Origin: Variovorax paradoxus
Lineage (GTDB): Bacteria; Pseudomonadota; Gammaproteobacteria; Burkholderiales; Burkholderiaceae_C
Assembly (NCBI RefSeq): GCF_000834655.1
Contig: NZ_JXQQ01000003.1
Location: forward strand, 1-64,000
Reading direction: 5' to 3'
DNA: 64,000 bases
Under the pieces are notes generated by a model. That model searched no databases, was not told where the DNA came from, and worked only from the letters and a program-made list of their open reading frames with translations. The translations under genes were made by a program, and so were the position numbers. Numbering within the stretch: the first letter of the stretch is position 1; every line of letters begins with the position of its first letter. Positions 62,976-64,000 of the stretch are shown here, in pieces.

Positions 62976-63685
62976 TCGGCGTCGTCATTCCCGCGCACAA
63001 CGAGGGCGAGCGCATCGGCGCCGCGCTCGAGGCGGTGCTGCGCGCGGCGGCACACCCGGCGCTCCTGGGCGAAACGGTCGGCGTGGCCGTGGTGCTGGAC
63101 AGCTGCAGCGATTCGACAAGTGCCGTGGTCGCGCAATATCCCGTCATCGGCATCGCGCTGGATGCCCGCAACGTCGGCATCGCGCGGGCCCGCGGTGCGG
63201 ACCTGTTCGTCGGCGGCGGCGCCCGGTGGCTTGCCTTCACCGACGCAGACACGCTCGTCTCGCCGGACTGGCTGGTCAAGCAGCTGGCCGAGAACGCCGA
63301 TGTGGTCTGCGGCTCGATCGGCGTGGAAGACTGGGGCGCGCATGGCCTGGAAGGCAGCGCGGTGCAGGCGCACTTCGCCACCCACTACGTCGATGCCGAC
63401 GGCCACCGGCACATCCACGGCGCCAACCTCGGCGTGTCGGCCGAGGCTTATTGCCGCGTGGGCGGCTTCCAGCCTTTGGCCTGCAGCGAAGACGTCGCGC
63501 TGGTCGAGGCGCTGCAGGCCGCCGGCGCCCGCATCGCCTGGAGCGCGGGGCCGCGCGTGACCACCAGCGCCCGCACCGATGCGCGCGCTCGCGGCGGCTT
63601 CGGCGACACCATCCTTGCCATGGTCGCGTCGCTCGCCAAGCCGGCGGATACCGAACTCGGCGCGCTGCTGCGACCTGCTGCCTGA
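62972..63685 (+). CDS. Family 2 glycosyltransferase
   Basis: The 237-residue enzyme has the GT-A fold signatures VVIPAHNEGERIGAALEAVL, a DADT metal-binding motif (residues about 89-92) and the C-terminal HIHGANLGVSAEAYCRVGGF and EDVALVEAL. No membrane helix is present. It transfers a sugar to an unknown acceptor and is the last gene of the overlapping four-gene unit (GTGA with the methyltransferase). Confidence 0.9.
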   Translation: MIGVVIPAHNEGERIGAALEAVLRAAAHPALLGETVGVAVVLDSCSDSTSAVVAQYPVIGIALDARNVGIARARGADLFVGGGARWLAFTDADTLVSPDWLVKQLAENADVVCGSIGVEDWGAHGLEGSAVQAHFATHYVDADGHRHIHGANLGVSAEAYCRVGGFQPLACSEDVALVEALQAAGARIAWSAGPRVTTSARTDARARGGFGDTILAMVASLAKPADTELGALLRPAA

Positions 63686-63696
63686 ACGGCTAGCGC

Positions 63697-63727
63697 CGCG
63701 AACCTGTGTCGCGAACCTGCGTCGCGA
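63697..63727. repeat. Short tandem repeat after the glycosyltransferase gene
   Basis: A 13-base unit, CGCGAACCTGTGT/CGCGAACCTGCGT, occurs twice in a row (63697-63722) and is followed by a partial third copy (CGCGA). The rest of the 136-bp gap has no clear terminator. Confidence 0.6.
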
Positions 63728-63821
63728 CAGACAACGCTGACGCGCATCGCGTCCGTCTTCTTACCCAATACCCGGGTCGCACGCCCAGCATGAAAGCTCC
63801 CCAACCTGAAGGAGCGATGAC

Positions 63822-64000
63822 ATGCCAAGAGGCGACAAGTCGTCCTACACGGACAAGCAGAAACGCAAGGCCGAGCACATCGAGGAAGGCTACGAGCACC
63901 GCGGTGTCGGCAAGGGCGAGGCCGAGCGCCGCGCCTGGGCCACGGTGAATGCCGAGACGGGCGGCGGCAAGAAGAGCGGATCGGGCCGCGGCAAGGCCGA
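63822..64000 (+). CDS. Small basic protein, 5' part (cut by window end)
   Basis: Begins MPRGDKSSYTDKQKRKAEHI and continues with EEGYEHRGVGKGEAERRAWA, then a Gly/Lys/Ser-rich tail; 59 codons are seen. A GGAG ribosome site is 8-11 bp upstream. Similar small proteins are widespread in proteobacteria and sometimes labelled plasmid stabilisation protein without experimental basis. Function unknown. Confidence 0.8.
   Translation, partial: MPRGDKSSYTDKQKRKAEHIEEGYEHRGVGKGEAERRAWATVNAETGGGKKSGSGRGKA

Overview
The window is GC-rich chromosomal DNA from a betaproteobacterium of the Comamonadaceae, most likely Variovorax or a close relative. This rests on the rimP-nusA-infB-rbfA-truB-typA order, the ratA-rnfH pair diverging from smpB, a TctC/Bug binding protein, poly-glycine lipoproteins, and a palindromic intergenic element I associate from memory with Variovorax. 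No rRNA, tRNA, CRISPR array, prophage or insertion sequence was seen. Genes are dense, and many start codons overlap the preceding stop (ATGA or GTGA).

Region by region. 1-2.0 kb: the end of a PLP-dependent decarboxylase, a periplasmic minimal ATP-dependent DNA ligase and fabI. 2.1-8.8 kb: a yejABEF peptide importer and an MFS permease. 8.8-17.5 kb: a translation and transcription operon (rimP, nusA, infB, rbfA, truB, typA) preceded by a promoter that runs straight into an intrinsic terminator. 17.5-24.2 kb: an EamA permease, an unknown membrane protein, an ECF sigma/anti-sigma pair flanked by two related secreted proteins, smpB, ratA, rnfH and a DUF4124 protein. 24.3-28.2 kb: guaB and guaA with a Phd/PIN toxin-antitoxin pair between them. 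28.4-29.9 kb: a small orphan gene, a 2H phosphoesterase and an endonuclease V homologue.

30-35.6 kb holds a salicylate 5-hydroxylase-like cluster: a NahR/NagR-type regulator, a NahR-like operator, reductase, large and small oxygenase subunits, an AroQ/PchB-like chorismate mutase family protein, a TctC binding protein and a Rieske ferredoxin. 35.7-44.2 kb: a Rid protein, a DUF72 protein, a histidine kinase/FixJ-type regulator pair with a 22-bp operator-like palindrome, a GlcG-like secreted protein, an ankyrin protein, a PaiB-like protein, a TadA fused to a degenerate alpha/beta-hydrolase, and an S66 carboxypeptidase with a histidine-rich tail. 44.2-50.4 kb: a class III cyclase-FHA protein behind an AT-rich palindromic region, a Tyr/Pro-rich secreted protein, a DUF1800/DUF1501 export pair with a small third gene, and a CAP-domain lipoprotein.

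50.4-57.0 kb (minus strand) encodes a non-chemotaxis signalling operon: hybrid kinase, CheR, CheB, REC-kinase and a lone receiver. Divergent from it is a near-consensus LexA box in front of a PD-(D/E)XK-DinG-type helicase and an overlapping AlkB-family dioxygenase, apparently an SOS-controlled repair unit. The window ends with a tightly overlapped four-gene unit (acyl-CoA dehydrogenase-like, PIG-L deacetylase, methyltransferase, glycosyltransferase) of unknown product, and the start of a small basic protein.

The least explained items are this four-gene unit, the sigma-factor locus with its paired secreted proteins, the PchB-like gene inside the salicylate cluster, and a promoter pattern shared by two unlinked genes.
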